Of a DNA stretch of 5,334 nucleotides, positions 5,023 to 5,334 are shown in pieces (position 1 is the stretch's first letter; every line of letters starts with the position of its first letter). The stretch comes from Candidatus Poribacteria bacterium (GTDB taxonomy: Bacteria > Poribacteria > WGA-4E > WGA-3G), in NCBI GenBank assembly GCA_009845505.1, contig VXZL01000188.1:1-5334 (forward strand), given 5' to 3'. The position numbers were made by a program, and so were the translations under genes. The notes beneath the pieces were generated by a model, which saw nothing but the letters and a program-made list of their open reading frames with translations, searched no databases and was not told the DNA's origin.

Positions 5023-5334
5023 ATGCCACGAAAAAACAAAATTCTCAGTATCGGTGATACCGCACCACTCTTTACGCTCCCCTCGCATCAGCGAGTGGAG
5101 ATTTCGCTTGAAGTGTATCGGGACGTTCAGAACGTCGTTTTAACCTTCTTTAGGGGGACATGGTGACCGAACAGCCGCCGCCAGTTGGCGACGGGGCAGG
5201 AATATATGGAGGCATACTCGGAATGGACGGCTACGCCGCTCGCGATTGCTGGACAGTGGCCCCGTGAACTCCGGGGTTATGCCGATAAAAATCGTATTAC
5301 ATTCCCGCTGTTGGTTGACAAGACGCGAGAGGTC
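5023..5334 (+). CDS. AhpC/TSA-type peroxiredoxin-like protein with in-frame TGA (candidate selenoprotein), partial
   Basis: The frame runs 104 codons from the ATG at 5023 off the window end, interrupted only by TGA at 5164-5166 (codon 48). Before it are the redoxin opening I-G-D-T-A-P-L-F-T-L-P (10-20) and strand V-V-L-T-F-F-R-G-T-W (38-47). After it come P-N-S-R-R-Q-L, then L-A-I-A-G-Q (73-78) and I-T-F-P-L-L-V-D (92-99), all typical of thiol peroxidase-like redoxins. Relatives have W-C-P-N-C-R-R-Q here, so TGA replaces the first active-site cysteine and Ser51 the second. Selenocysteine-for-cysteine is a known theme in Prx-like bacterial selenoproteins, and a suitable stem-loop follows. The role would be cytoplasmic reduction of peroxides or disulfides; no signal peptide is seen. 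The ATG is the first start after an in-frame TAA at 5011. The alternative is a pseudogene with a nonsense mutation; ATG 5206 with a weak AGGA could restart but would lack the active site. Confidence 0.75.
5164..5200 (+). promoter_or_regulatory. Sec codon with candidate bacterial SECIS stem-loop
   Basis: Directly after TGA (5164-5166), CGCC (5179-5182) pairs with GGCG (5187-5190) around the loop AGTT. Below a C-A mismatch (5178/5191), CCG (5175-5177) pairs with CGG (5192-5194), and CC (5167-5168) can pair with GG (5199-5200). The loop begins 16 nt after the TGA and has G as its second base followed by U. Both points fit the known bacterial SECIS pattern of a short distance to the loop and a G among the first two loop bases. 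The fold was made by eye, and the region is GC-rich coding DNA, so a chance hairpin is possible. Confidence 0.5.

Noticed and set aside
4783..5088. 101-codon minus-strand frame across the divergent region
   Set aside because: It covers both divergent promoters and the 5' ends of the TPR and peroxiredoxin-like genes, and its translation has no recognisable features.
5164..5166. Genetic code with TGA as Trp or Gly
   Set aside because: None of the four complete genes contains an in-frame TGA, Trp is always TGG, and the family has Cys rather than Trp or Gly at this position.

Overview
The window looks like chromosomal DNA from an uncultured Gram-negative-type bacterium. My best guess is a Poribacteria-like lineage, with a planctomycete-type relative as the alternative. 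That guess rests on the gene types (exported FG-GAP/ASPIC-UnbV, FGE-sulfatase-fold and TPR proteins) and on palindrome-rich intergenic DNA; no marker gene is present, so taxonomy is an inference. Coding density is high and no gene-free stretch exceeds 300 bases; the longest is the 281-base left end, which holds a promoter and a leader.

Layout. From the left, a sigma70-like promoter (1-30) and a long leader with several inverted repeats precede a 240-residue exported protein of unknown function (282-1004, +). A strong hairpin terminator (1023-1060) separates it from a convergent minus-strand block. In transcription order that block is an exported TPR protein (4862-3696), an exported FGE-sulfatase-fold protein whose start overlaps the TPR gene by 29 bases (3724-2867), and an exported seven-repeat FG-GAP/ASPIC-UnbV protein (2709-1060). 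The last gene has its own candidate promoter and a triple-palindrome leader. All four complete proteins carry signal peptides, so the left 4.9 kb encodes envelope or secreted functions, with protein-protein and possibly carbohydrate-binding folds rather than obvious enzymes.

Right end. Divergent from the TPR gene, a near-consensus promoter (TTGACA-N17-TAAAAT) is placed so that transcription should begin at or next to the ATG at 5023. The gene there is an AhpC/TSA-type peroxiredoxin-like protein that is easy to miss because codon 48 is TGA. That TGA sits exactly where the family has its first active-site cysteine, the frame continues through conserved sequence to the window end, and a stem-loop follows with its loop 16 nt after the TGA. 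The best reading is a selenocysteine codon, giving a U-x-x-S redox motif. About 1,460 codons in the four complete genes contain no in-frame TGA, and none of those genes uses TGA as stop, so general TGA reassignment is unlikely. A pseudogene remains the main alternative. This hidden selenoprotein candidate is the most notable content of the window.
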